Source: Sperchopsis tessellata
Lineage: Eukaryota > Arthropoda > Insecta > Coleoptera > Hydrophilidae
Length of the DNA: 28,487 nt
Assembly: GCA_033557685.1 (NCBI GenBank)
Contig: JAWQRN010000550.1
Span: 1-28,487, forward strand
Reading direction: 5' to 3'
Shown here piece by piece: positions 1-9,471 of this stretch; position 1 is the stretch's first letter, and each line of letters begins with the position of its first letter. The position numbers and the translations under genes were made by a program. The notes under the pieces were generated by a model. It was not told the DNA's origin, did not search any database, and saw only the letters and a program-made list of their open reading frames with translations.

Positions 1-372
1 TCCTACATGGAAGCTTTAGCCATTAGAGTTAGTATATAAAATACTCTAGAATATAATGTAACTACTCCCTCAATATTAATTATTATAACACAAATACAAA
101 TATGCACAAAAACTCAAGGCTGGTATAACAAGAATATGACAACCATAACTTCATCAATAAACACTAACATCATTTCTTCCTAGTTTCCCATTAGTGCTAA
201 ATACTTTCAACATTATTACATTAATTACAAGTAATAAAGAAATTATGCGAACAAAATAGCTTTAAACTCCTTAATTCACTTATTAACTGTGTATGTTTAT
301 TTCTTGATTGGCTTAATAAATGGGTCAAAGCACCTTATAATCATAATAAGTGTATAGAAATAAATACAATAC
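1..372. other. DHRS4 intron, left edge of window
   Basis: AT-rich sequence following the donor site at 372-371. I see no further DHRS4 exon here: none of the expected downstream motifs of the family (NAA, the YxxxK active site) is readable in any minus-strand frame. Confidence 0.6.
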
Positions 373-743
373 CTCAGCATACAACTTTTTCCTGTCTTCA
401 GCTTTAGCTACATGACATACTACACCAGTAACTGTAAGTCCTTCAGATTTTAATTTGGCAATTGCACTATCAACATTCTTCTGTTTGCGGCTACTAATAA
501 CAACTTTGGCACCTTCCTGGGCTAACCTCTTTGCAATTCCAAACCCTATTCTAGAATTTAAAATTAGTACTTATAATCATACAACTTAAATAATAATTGA
601 GTTTCACAATACCCATCTGTTGAAGCTGTTACTACAGCAACTTTTCCATCTAGTCTGTTTTTTGGAATATAACTCATGTTGTTCTTGGCTGCTTTTGTGT
701 AATTTAAAAGTGTACCAGGTCTCAATAATTTATTAACAAACAT
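373..743 (-). CDS. DHRS4: DHRS4-like short-chain dehydrogenase/reductase, first two coding exons (partial)
   Basis: Two exons read on the minus strand: 743..613 and 550..373. The intron between them has GT at 612-611 and AG at 552-551, and the join falls inside the glycine codon of the nucleotide-binding motif. The product starts with a short basic, amphipathic leader (MFVNKLLRPG). It then gives the Rossmann entry KVAVVTASTDGIGFGIAKRL, the NADP-preferring segment VVISSRKQKNVD and a VCHVAKAEDRKKL segment, all close to animal DHRS4. That family are NADPH-dependent carbonyl/retinal reductases of peroxisomes or mitochondria. The Ser-Tyr-Lys catalytic part and C-terminus are missing because the gene runs off the left edge after a phase-0 donor at 372-371. 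A second Met (residue 23) could be an alternative start. The leader would suit mitochondrial targeting, which is an inference. Confidence 0.9.
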
Positions 744-1189
744 TGTTTCAACTTTAACCGCAACTTGAACTTTGTACCTTAATTATTACAAAAAATAATT
801 GTTTTTGCACTTTAAGTGATATTGTAGTTTTGATTGCTAGGAAATTTGTTACATAAACAAGTACGCACTGTTGTAGATGATTTTACAACGTTTTCCTCTT
901 AATTTTCACTATTAGAAACCTCTAAACCTCAATTAAATAGCTGTTAACATTGTCAACCTTTACACACTTTATTTCATTTATTTTCTTATCAATATTTATC
1001 TAAAACAAATTACAAAATGTTTCGTGAACAATTAACCCGTATAGAGGGTTCCATATGTTTGAAATATTTAATATTTATGAATAGATACAAAAAATGTTTT
1101 TTAAGATACTAATAAATTGATTACAATATAGCGTAATAGTTGGTGTACAACTAGTGACTCGTTCTCCACTGTATATATATATATTCAGC
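744..1189. other. Presumed DHRS4 upstream/5' UTR region
   Basis: AT-rich, with no coding signal in either direction. It must contain the DHRS4 promoter if transcription starts close to the first coding exon, but I see no recognisable TATA or initiator placement that decides this. Confidence 0.4.
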
Positions 1190-1845
1190 TTATTCATAAT
1201 GTTTTTAAACTGACTAACAAAATCCTAAATCCTGTTGACTAACAAAAGTAGAGAAAGAAGAGTAGTTTAAATTGAGAGCTAACGACCCAAATTGAAAATT
1301 TGACGTTTCTAACAGTTTGTAGGTTGTGTACTGTTCGACAAACAAAAATATATAGATTCAAAAAAGTGTGTAATTATTTTTTATTTATAACATAAAGAGG
1401 CATAGGAGAAGTTTGTAATATAATTAAGAGACTTGTGCCAGACAAACTGCCAACAATTTCGTTTCATTTGGTATATAGCAAGTTATGCAACACTTTTATT
1501 TGTAGAGGGCGGGTGTTAATGCTATGTACCTTGTTGGTTTGTTTTATTTAAAGTCGGTCTATTTTCGACGCCAGGGATTAGGCTCTCATGCCTGGGAATT
1601 TTGCTGCATCCAGTGTTCCACCTGGAATAGAGTTCTTTTACGTGCACGTGGTCTTCATTTACCTACAATACACGGGACCCACACTTTTACGTCCTTCCCC
1701 GAAGACAAGCACCACAGAGACTTTTCCCTATTCTCAAAAAGCCGGCCGCCTCTGGGTTTCGAACCCGAGACCTCACGCTTATTAGCTTATTACTTAGCCA
1801 CTGAGGTAACGAGACGGCTATGAACCTATGCATTGATCAAACACC
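1190..1845. repeat. Dispersed repeat copy A, split by a SINE
   Basis: Patches of this stretch match 16729-16900 in the same order: the block at 1191-1210 (ttattcataatgtttttaaa), the block at 1451-1492 around ttggtatatagca and gttatgcaac, the block around 1505-1526, and gcattgatcaaa at 1830-1841. The 16.7-kb copy is continuous where this one is interrupted by the SINE at 1531-1816, so this copy is older than the SINE. The family is not recognised. Confidence 0.55.
1531..1820 (-). mobile_element. tRNA-derived SINE, near full length
   Basis: Read on the minus strand, the element begins with a 74-nt tRNA-like head (1818..1745). It has a 7-bp acceptor stem (GCCGTCT with AGGCGGC, one wobble), a 4-bp D stem (TTAC/GTAA), an A-box-like TGGCTAAGTAAT and a perfect B box GGTTCGAAACC (1765..1755), the RNA polymerase III internal promoter. 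The anticodon and T stems are degenerate, so it is not a functional tRNA. A central body with GGACGTAAAAGTGTGGGTCC follows (about 1690-1672), and the A-rich tail lies at 1550-1531. The element is flanked by gctatgtacc (1521-1530) and gctatgaacc (1817-1826), a plausible target duplication with one mismatch. Open frames across it are by-products of its sequence. Confidence 0.8.
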
Positions 1846-2477
1846 TACCCGTTGAAATGGTTGCGTTGCGGGTTGCGTATGAGTTTACTTAAACCATGGC
1901 AAAACTGTGACTATGAATAGACATCTTAAACCTCGAACAAAATTGTCACGGTAACAAATTAACTAATCACAGTTTAGCGGTGGCTTAACGCATATCGTTA
2001 CGAATACCGCTTGACCTTAGCGCTATTATTTACGGCAGTTGGATTGCGTACATGCAAATAACCAAAACAACCAAACATTTTTTTTGTGGCATATTTGGTG
2101 AGTGATCGCGTCAATCAAAAATAGTGGGTAACTCGTCTACCTTGATTAGACTGAAGTTACGCTGTCCCAGTCATTTAAGGCATAGCATTCTAAATAAATA
2201 GATTTGGCGTTGATAGATAATATTGAATCCGGTAAATATTCAAAATATGAACTTTTAACTTGATGAAAGTTTAGCTTGAGTGACTTTAGAAACGAATACT
2301 CCTTGCACTTTATTCTTATTATCAGGAAAATATTTTGATATTTAAAAATAACTTTGAACCATATAGTTAATGTTGGAATAAATTATAAATAAGAAACAAT
2401 TTGAAATATATAAAACGATAACAATAGATTTTCTGACACTTATGAGCCCAAGTTAATTTACATACATATTGATATCA
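1846..2477. other. Intergenic, no gene recognised
   Basis: The 1846-2170 part has noticeably more G+C and CG/GC-containing words (gttgcgttgcgggttgcg) than its surroundings and may be unrecognised transposon sequence. From 2170 to 2477 it is plain AT-rich DNA. No reading frame or motif is supported. Confidence 0.4.
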
Positions 2478-2873
2478 AGATATCATCATCATCGTAATCA
2501 GCCGTTATTCATCCACTGTTGGACGGAGGCCTCTCCAAGTTCCATCCACTCGCCACGGTAATGCGTTCTTCATACATGTGACTCCTAAACAATTTCTGAG
2601 TTTTTTGTCCCACCTGTCATTGGGTCTTCGTCTTGGTCTTTTGGCTCCCACAAGGTTAATTCCTTTGATCATCAATGATCTATCTGCTCACCTTCCAAGA
2701 TGTCCTGCCCGTTTCCACTTTGGCGTCTTCACTATAATTTCTTATACATGCACAGTGCCTTCTATTACTAATTCCCAAACTCATCATGTACCTCTCAATA
2801 ATTGTTTACGTTGTTTGAAGCTTCTGAAAATGCGAGGCCTTTAATGTTCACGTCGCACTAGCATCTAAAAATG
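2478..2873 (-). mobile_element. RTE-like LINE, 3' end
   Basis: On the minus strand this is the C-terminal coding end and short 3' tail of a non-LTR retrotransposon. The last codons resemble EWMELGEASVQQWMNNG-stop, a common ending of insect RTE-type reverse transcriptases, followed by a short ATG-repeat tail (gatgatgatgata), also typical of RTE. The frame is broken by stops and small indels. A second copy of the same family lies at about 23603-24150 in the opposite orientation, and the two align over about 390 bp. Confidence 0.75.
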
Positions 2874-3880
2874 TTAACCTAGCCCAAACCAGGCTGCAAT
2901 ATACAATACTATTGGATTTAAATCTCCACAGCCAATAGCTCTGGTTCTAGATATTCATATATAGGTAAGCGAAAAAGGAATGTATACTCTTATATTGCGT
3001 GTAGTACGAAATATAATGGAACAACACAATGGTGCCACCGTATGTCTCGGTCCTCAATGCTCGATGTAGACTACTATGCATGCGCGGGTTATGACCAATG
3101 AAACAACGACATTTTCTAAACTTCGCGTGTTCATACCGTAACCTTCTAATAAAACATGATTTTCATATTCAACAATATAGTGTAAAGAAGAAAATATTTT
3201 TAACCCTAACTAATTTTCATTACAGCTTCCTGCTTTTTTATTTAAAATTGGCACCTTAAAATAATACAATAATTTACTAGTGAGCATCCGCAATTATTTT
3301 ACAACAAACTTAAAAGTTAATGCATTTACAATACATTCGCATAAAACAATAAATGCACTTTAACGATATGATATTTTTAATAATCCATAATATTATAGAA
3401 TCCAAACAACTGTTACTTGTTCTGTTAAAATTGAAATTAAAATCATTTTGAATGCTTACGTACTAAAATTACCACTAATGCAGGTTTACAGTTACACAGT
3501 TTAACGATGTATGAGGTTTATTTTATAAATAAGTTGGAGAAATAAGGTTTGTTAGCAATGATTAACGTGTGAAAAGCACCATATAAATTAAATATAAGGT
3601 TTAAGTAAAAGACTAGTAAAAGTAATTATAATAAATATAATGAATCCTGTGACTTATTTAGTAATTATCTACATACATAAGTAGTATTTATTAAGGAACC
3701 ATATATAAAATCATTTAAAGAAAATTATAATTTAAATATACAACCATTTTAATGGGAGCCCAAAGTGGTAATTATTTTTAAATCAAAGCAAACAAGTTGA
3801 ATATTTGTATTATTAATAGAAATAGGTTTACTAGTTTAAAAATATTAACTTGTTCAGCAACAGAATTCTTTTAATCGGCT
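2874..3880. other. Intergenic AT-rich DNA
   Basis: No ORF, RNA gene or repeat structure I can support. The stretch 3000-3140 is less AT-rich and may be a decayed mobile element, but nothing identifies it. Confidence 0.4.
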
Positions 3881-4006
3881 CCATATACATAGAAGATGCG
3901 CAAAGGGATTTTGGGGATACAGTGATACTTTTATCCTTTTTCGACGTTCAACAACTAACCCATAGGTAAGGTTTACAACCCGCAATATAGGAGTGTTAGA
4001 TATATG
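3881..4006 (-). repeat. Dispersed inverted repeat, copy 1
   Basis: The reverse complement of this segment matches 14400-14540 over about 130 bp. The shared core includes cctatattgcgggttgtaaa, then cctatggg and, at the far end, a cttctat-tatata block. The two copies lie about 10.4 kb apart in opposite orientations. I do not recognise the family. Its small size suggests a MITE or another non-autonomous element. Confidence 0.7.
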
Positions 4007-4880
4007 TGAATTCTAATATAAGAAAACGAACAAAAGAGCTAACCTAATCGATTACATAAATTTTCTGGTCGTTTCGTTTAGTTGAATGTAACGCAAGTTA
4101 ACTAGCAGTAAAATTACATAGAGCAGGAGTTGAAATTTATCGTTTGTTGTCAAAATTATTCCGTTTCCTTGGCAAACATGAAAAATACATCCTGCCCACA
4201 AAACAAATATACTACACTCTGGATATCATTGAGCATATACGTATGGACCTTCAGACAGGTTTCACAAATAATAGAAAATAACTCGGTCAGTAACCACAAT
4301 AGGTATGCCAAATCATTACAAAACACACAACATTCATAATGGGTCAAGATATAAACAGTACAGAGTTGAACTATAAATAATTATACAACTAAGGGAGCAC
4401 TTTTATGTTTAAAATCGCTCCAAATAATCAATTTTAAAATTCTTTCAGCATTTTTGGAGTTTGTAGGAAATCTGCAAATGATAAACAAGCATTTTAAATA
4501 GTTACCTCATGTTAAATAAGGATAAAGGTTATTATATATTACAGTGCAGAGTACTAACTTCCGTGGTTTGCGTTTAGACAGTTCAAATTTGATTTATTAA
4601 GTGAGGAATGTACGTGTAGGTATTCTGAATATATTACATGGATTAATTTTTATATTATTGTATGTATTTATTGTGGGAACAAAGGTACACTATAATTTCG
4701 GCATAAAAAATATTTTATTAACATGAACTAAATGAACTTTGTATCTATCTTCCTTCATTGAAAGTCGTCCTTCTCTAGGACTGTATCCGTGCGTAATTTA
4801 GTAGCACATTTTTACTCACATTTTCTGGAATCATCGCCGTCAGGTAAATTTGTCTGTGATTTCAAGTGTGTTAAAGAATT
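4007..4880. other. Intergenic region upstream of METTL23
   Basis: AT-rich. Open frames on both strands between 4130 and 4347 overlap each other and have no family resemblance, so I treat them as chance. The 4690-4880 part should contain the promoter and 5' UTR of the METTL23 transcription unit, but no clear core element can be named. Confidence 0.4.
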
Positions 4881-4914
4881 ATGAATGGTTATTACTTGTT
4901 CCTTCGTAATCCAA

Positions 4915-7900
4915 ATGTCTAATGGTGCAACTGAACAATTAAAGAGATTTGTATTTACATCAAAGTACAACTCAAAAGGCGAACCAAAGGACGAACAATT
5001 AGAAGTTGTTATACCTGAGGTATTATTTTACAAATTACTGCAGCATTGTTTATTTTAGAATACAATACCGTATTGTACCTTATTTTCGTCTTATAATATT
5101 TGTGTATGACTATGTAGGTATGCAAGGTTTAGGTTATGTTTCATATGAAAAGTCCATGCTATAGTATATGGTACATAATCCACATGTGAATAATAGAGTA
5201 TGGCGGGGTTTTTTCCTTGTTCCACACTATGCCTACTACTATGGAGTGATCTATGAGTATTAGATTGCATAACGCTATTATCTTTCAATATATATGAGCT
5301 TGTTTTTTGTTGGACCTTTAGGTTTGTTCTTTATTAGTGCGTACCATAAATCATACACACTGGATTGCTAAAGCCTATAAGAACTTAACAAAAACATTGC
5401 AACAATATGTACAACATGCAATTTTCTTCTATCTCTGTTAATAGTATGTAAATTGTACAATCCATTTCACAGGCAAAGGACTGTTAAACGTCCTGATGTA
5501 AGTTTATGTTTTAGTTGACATTATTTTATAATTGAGTATTATTATTTTCTACTAATAATTTTGACAACTTGTCATAGTGACATCCATTTTAAATCTTCCT
5601 CATAGATTAAGTAACATATTTATAATGTCCCTTAATCAAAGAAACAAAGGAGATGCAAATTGCAACAATCAAACAATAGCCTTACTTCAAACATCAAATT
5701 TTGGTCTACATGATCGGTGTTAATATGGTAGATATCTAAAGTTCGATGGTTGTACTTGTAGCAGTAAAAAAAAAATGAACTGCATATGTCAAATTTTGGT
5801 GTACATGACGTGTTAATATAGCAGATACTCAAAGCTAGGTGGTTTCGTACATAACGGTAATACTTTTACCTACTAGCATGTACATGGTCAATTTCCGCTA
5901 ATATTATTGACCAATTATCTTGATTGCCCTTGCTTTTGAAAGGCAATAGAAAATGAACGTAGTCAAAAGATAAGTGGACACTGTATATGTATTCTATGTA
6001 GTTTCATAGTTTTGTAGAGTATTGTCGATCGAACATAAATGATGTATTGTTGATAGTACATATATTATCTGCACTAATGGTTCTATTTTTCTCATAGTAT
6101 TACCTCAAAATATAATTTTTTGTTTCCTCATCAATCATTTGCATTTTTGAGCTTCTATTTTTTTATCTCTTCTGTTTTCACTTAAATTTTAATTTTTTGT
6201 ATTCATTTGTTTTTTTTTTTCTCAAGTTCGTAATATTATAAATGCTATGTTGAAATGGATCCCACATTCCCATTGTAAAGGAAAAATTTGATGTCAGAAT
6301 GATTTCATATTGTCCGTACAAAGTTTTTCAAAACTTTTTTCAATCAGACTTGTTTTCTCTTCTCCATAGTTTTCTCTCAGGAGACACTGTATACTTAGCC
6401 ACTCCTCAAAGATCTTAGCACCTTAAGTTGGATTGCTATTGTATTATATTAAATTGTATACATACCAGAATATCATTAAAGTATTTCTAATTTATTTTAT
6501 ACTTATAAATATGCAGTGCCTTCATATAATAATTAGACACTCAAAATAACTGGGTATGAAGTAGACACAATTTTGAGCAAAAACATGTCAATTTAGATTT
6601 CGAGGGGAAAGTTCATAATCACTATCGAATAATTTTTTTGTTCAACTTCTTCACCGCAGCCACTCCAATGTTGAAATTTCAGATGGCATTCCCCACCGTG
6701 TGGTACATTATTTTAAAGGGAAAAATCTTTATGAGTAAAAAAATGAGGTAGAGCTAAAATTACATCATATCAATATCATTCTTTACAGAATATTATTTTA
6801 TTATTAAATTAGTGAACACTATTTTGGGCAGAACACGTTAACAACTTTCGAATTTTTTTTTTATTCAATCATTAAAATCCAAATGTCACCTCTACTTTGT
6901 GATATATCATTTTAATGGTCATAAAACTGTCTGTGGAAAAAAAAATAAATTGGTTAGAGCTAAATTATAATTAATTGGGAATGAAGGAGTTGAACAAAAA
7001 ACATTCGATAGTGTTTTTGGACTCACCCTCGAAATTTAAATTGACTTGTTTTTGTTCAAAATCGTGTCCACATCACATCTGATAGAGAAATATAAAATAT
7101 TATTGATATAATTTTAGCTGTATCTTAAAAATGCGTGAAACTATTTCAGTTTTTTTTTTCTCAGAAAAATATAATTTTTAAACTAGGGGAGAAGGGGTTG
7201 AGCAAAAAAATGTAGTTTTTAAGAGATAATTATAACTTTTGTTTTGTAATACTGGTGTAGCTTCCAAATTCAATTAGAATCCAATTATGTACATGTAAGC
7301 TTTGAGAAAACATACACAGTAAAGAAGTGTATGCCAGTTATAACACCTGATAGTAAAATTAGTTTGCTAATCTCTTGTGTCAGTGATTGGCAAATGTGTA
7401 AACTGGTTGTTAAATGAACATAATGTTTCAGTTATTTATTCTTGGTGTGTTAGTTCATAAATGCTGTGAGCTGGGGCAAAATGTATCAGTTGTAGATGTA
7501 AAAATGTAATAATATAAATACAAGTTGATTTTAGTAGCTAATAATATTAATGAAAATTGTTGCTAATTTAAATTCACCTTTCAATGTTTGATTCATGGAC
7601 CTTACTAATTGTACGAATATATAATTTATTTTCAAGTATAACTTTCATAAAATAACACTGCAAACTACTAAATACATCACGTAACACCTGAATATAGTAT
7701 TTCTATCCTGATATTTTTTTTTTTAGCTACTTCAAGGAAGTTACTCATTTTATACTTGGCCATCGGCACCGGTTCTTGCCTGGTTTTTGTGGGAACATCG
7801 TGAAGAATTGGGAGGAAAGAATATATTAGAACTTGGATCTGGAACTGCTTTACCAGGCATACTTGCAGCTAAGTGTGGGGCTAAAGTTACACTCAGTGAC

Positions 7901-8311
7901 TCTGCTACTTTGCCAAAATCTCTTTTACATATCAAAAGAAGTTGTGTTTTAAATAATTTAGAACTTAACCAAAATATTCGAGTCATAGGACTAACTTGGG
8001 GATTGTTTCTCAATAATTTTGAAATAATTGGTCCCATTGATCTAATTTTAGGTTCCGACTGTTTCTACGAACCTTCAGTTTTTGAAGATATTCTAGTTAG
8101 TGTTTCGTATTTGTTAGAAAATAATACAGGAGCAAAATTTCTTTGTACATATCAAGAAAGAAGTTCTGATTGGTCTATTGAACATTTATTATCTAAGTGG
8201 GGACTGCAGTGTAGAATCCACGACATCAACAATTTAGGAAATAGTGCCGATATTGACATACATGATATCATAGGTGATCATAGCATACATTTGCTAGAAA
8301 TAACTAGATAA
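4915..8311 (+). CDS. METTL23: METTL23, methyltransferase-like protein 23
   Basis: Two exons, 4915..5019 and 7727..8311, are joined in phase 0 across a 2.7-kb intron (GT at 5020, poly-T tract and AG at 7725-7726). The product is 229 aa. It is a seven-beta-strand S-adenosylmethionine methyltransferase: SAM-binding motif I ILELGSGTALPGIL at residues 68-81, an acidic loop LSDS, the TWG motif, GSDCFYEP at 144-151 and TYQERSSDWS near 175-185. All of these match vertebrate METTL23, reported to be a histone arginine methyltransferase. The start at 4915 has a weak context (C at -3, T at +4). An in-frame ATG at 4885 directly after a stop would add ten residues, and an out-of-frame uORF (4881-4922) overlaps the start. 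Residue 1 is the only methionine. The stop lies two nucleotides before the SLIRP start, suggesting a shared transcript. Confidence 0.93.
5694..5883. repeat. Two-unit tandem duplication, 95-bp period
   Basis: tcaaattttggt starts at 5694 and again at 5789. Both units continue with tacatga, a ttaatat-g-agata block, and a ggtggt/gatggt block. The second unit becomes ragged towards its end. The open frame on the minus strand here is a by-product of the repeat. Confidence 0.75.
6556..7076. mobile_element. Foldback/MITE-like element with ~95-bp inverted arms
   Basis: The left arm (about 6561-6653) and the reverse complement of the right arm (about 6980-7070) match along almost their whole length. 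Shared blocks include aaaaaca-gtcaattta, atttcgaggg, cactatcgaat and ttgttcaact-cttca. The ~325-bp loop contains two related direct segments (about 6667-6765 and 6880-6968), each ending in gagctaaa-tta, so the interior looks duplicated. A further degenerate piece (ggagaaggggttgagcaaaaa) lies at 7188-7208. No transposase is present and the target duplication is unclear. Confidence 0.75.
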
Positions 8312-8313
8312 TT

Positions 8314-8592
8314 ATGGCTAGTAATGCAGCAAGAAACTTATTCAAACTATATGTTGGTAACATTCCATGGACAATAGGACACAACGAATTGAAACAATAC
8401 TTCAGTAAATTTGGACCTGTAAATTTGGCTACAGTTGTTTTTGACAAAAATACAGGTTTGTCAAGAAATTACGGCTTTGTATATTTCGGTAATAGAGCCG
8501 GTTTTGAAGGAGCTCTTAATATATCAAGTCATAAACTTGAAGGTAATCAGTTAAAAGTTCAACCATCTAGTGGGGCACCTTTAAATAATTAA
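8314..8592 (+). CDS. SLIRP: SLIRP-like mitochondrial RNA-binding protein (single RRM)
   Basis: 92 aa, intronless, one RNA recognition motif. RNP2 is LYVGNI at residues 12-17 and RNP1 is RNYGFVYF at 51-58. IPWT follows RNP2, and VVFDKNTGLSRNYGFV matches the VxFDKxTGxxRxxGFV pattern of SLIRP. In animals SLIRP partners the LRPPRC family and stabilises mitochondrial mRNAs; the short N-terminus may serve import. The start has a strong context (A at -3, G at +4). It follows the METTL23 stop by only two nucleotides in a different frame, so the protein cannot arise by simple readthrough and there is no room for its own promoter between the genes. Translation would need leaky scanning, reinitiation, or an alternative transcript starting within METTL23. 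Confidence 0.9.
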   Translation: MASNAARNLFKLYVGNIPWTIGHNELKQYFSKFGPVNLATVVFDKNTGLSRNYGFVYFGNRAGFEGALNISSHKLEGNQLKVQPSSGAPLNN

Positions 8593-8634
8593 ATTTTTAA
8601 ACAGAACATTACTAACTTAATTAAAATATCTATA

Positions 8635-9411
8635 ATGGCTGCGACTGCCAATATATGCGATGATTTAGATGAGCTTTGTAGTGCTAACGATGACCTTACT
8701 GATAGGTTCCTACAAGCAGCTAGTCACTTACAAACTTTACTACCAAGCTTAGACAACCAAGTTTTATTAAATTTATATGGCTATTATAAGCAAGGTACAG
8801 AAGGTCATTGCAATGTTCCTAAACCTAGTTGGTATGATATGAAAGGCAAGTCAAAATGGGAAGCATGGAACAAATTAGGTGATATGCCCCAAATCGAAGC
8901 TAAAAAACTATATATTCAGCAAATAGAAAAATTAGACCCTGTGTTTAAAGCTGGCGACACCACAGTACAAACAAAAGAAGGATGGGTTACAGTTTCAACA
9001 TTACAAAAAGAAGATGTACATATAAATGAAGGTGATAAGACCATTGTCGACTTTGTAAAAGAGGGAAATGCTGAGAAAGTATCTAGTTTACTTAAATCAG
9101 GGGTTGCCAAAGTGAATGAAATTGATTCTGATGGTTTAGCTCTTATCCATTGGGCAGCTGATCGGGGGTCAATAAAAATTCTAAAGACTTTGGTAGTACT
9201 TGGAGCAAATGTTAATTTACCTGATGTAGATGGACAAACTGCTCTTCATTATGCTTCGAGCTGTGGATATCAAGATTGTGTTCGATTCCTAATAGAAAAC
9301 GGAAGCGATCGTCGTGCTACCGATGGTGATGGATTAAGTCCTCTAGAGGTTGCAAGTGATAATCACATTAAAGAAATATTAACGAATGATTATTTACCAT
9401 TAAATAAATAA
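8635..9411 (+). CDS. ACBD6: ACBD6/anorexia-type acyl-CoA-binding protein with ankyrin repeats
   Basis: 258 aa, intronless. The N-terminal acyl-CoA-binding domain spans about residues 22-106, with the canonical NLYGYYKQGTEG (46-57) and GKSKWEAWNKLGDM (71-84), whose Tyr and Lys residues contact the CoA group in this family. Ankyrin repeats follow from about residue 133: GLALIHWAADRG, GQTALHYASSCG and GLSPLEVAS mark successive repeats. This layout is that of ACBD6 and Drosophila anox. ACBD6 binds long-chain acyl-CoA and supports protein N-myristoylation. The ATG has a strong context and lies 42 nt after the SLIRP stop, with no ATG between. It is the last cistron of the apparent METTL23-SLIRP-ACBD6 unit. 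Confidence 0.95.
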   Translation: MAATANICDDLDELCSANDDLTDRFLQAASHLQTLLPSLDNQVLLNLYGYYKQGTEGHCNVPKPSWYDMKGKSKWEAWNKLGDMPQIEAKKLYIQQIEKLDPVFKAGDTTVQTKEGWVTVSTLQKEDVHINEGDKTIVDFVKEGNAEKVSSLLKSGVAKVNEIDSDGLALIHWAADRGSIKILKTLVVLGANVNLPDVDGQTALHYASSCGYQDCVRFLIENGSDRRATDGDGLSPLEVASDNHIKEILTNDYLPLNK

Positions 9412-9471
9412 AATATTTGTAACTACTAAGCCATTATTTATGTAGTCTAGTATATTGTAGTAGAATTTTTT

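Larger units (their letters stand above)
5020..7726 (+). other. METTL23 intron 1
   Basis: 2.7 kb, AT-rich, with a GTATTA donor and a long T-run acceptor. It holds a 95-bp tandem duplication (5694-5883) and a foldback element (about 6556-7076); the rest is unremarkable. It could hide an internal promoter or alternative 5' exon for the downstream cistrons, but I see no specific evidence of one. Confidence 0.8.

Noticed and set aside
1745..1818. A functional tRNA gene
   Set aside because: Acceptor and D stems pair, but the anticodon stem does not form and the T stem has a mismatch. The unit is joined to a SINE body with an A-rich tail.
1524..1823. 99-codon open frame on the plus strand
   Set aside because: It lies wholly within the SINE and its flanks, antisense to the tRNA-like head. 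Its GFEPETSRLLAY-type tail is the reverse of the B-box region, a well-known false protein signature.
2578..2844. 88-codon plus-strand open frame
   Set aside because: It is the antisense of the RTE-like LINE 3' end and has no protein-family features.
4130..4347. Overlapping open frames on both strands
   Set aside because: They are mutual shadows in AT-rich DNA with no motif, splice support or family similarity.
7750..8037. 95-codon minus-strand open frame
   Set aside because: Shadow of METTL23 exon 2, whose plus-strand frame carries the methyltransferase motifs.
8916..9110. 64-codon minus-strand open frame
   Set aside because: Shadow of ACBD6.
8314..9411. The SLIRP-ACBD6 block as an intronless retrocopy
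   Set aside because: Both frames are intact, have strong start contexts and belong to different families in an order I recall from Drosophila. A retrocopy of a dicistronic mRNA would probably also have lost the METTL23 intron immediately upstream.
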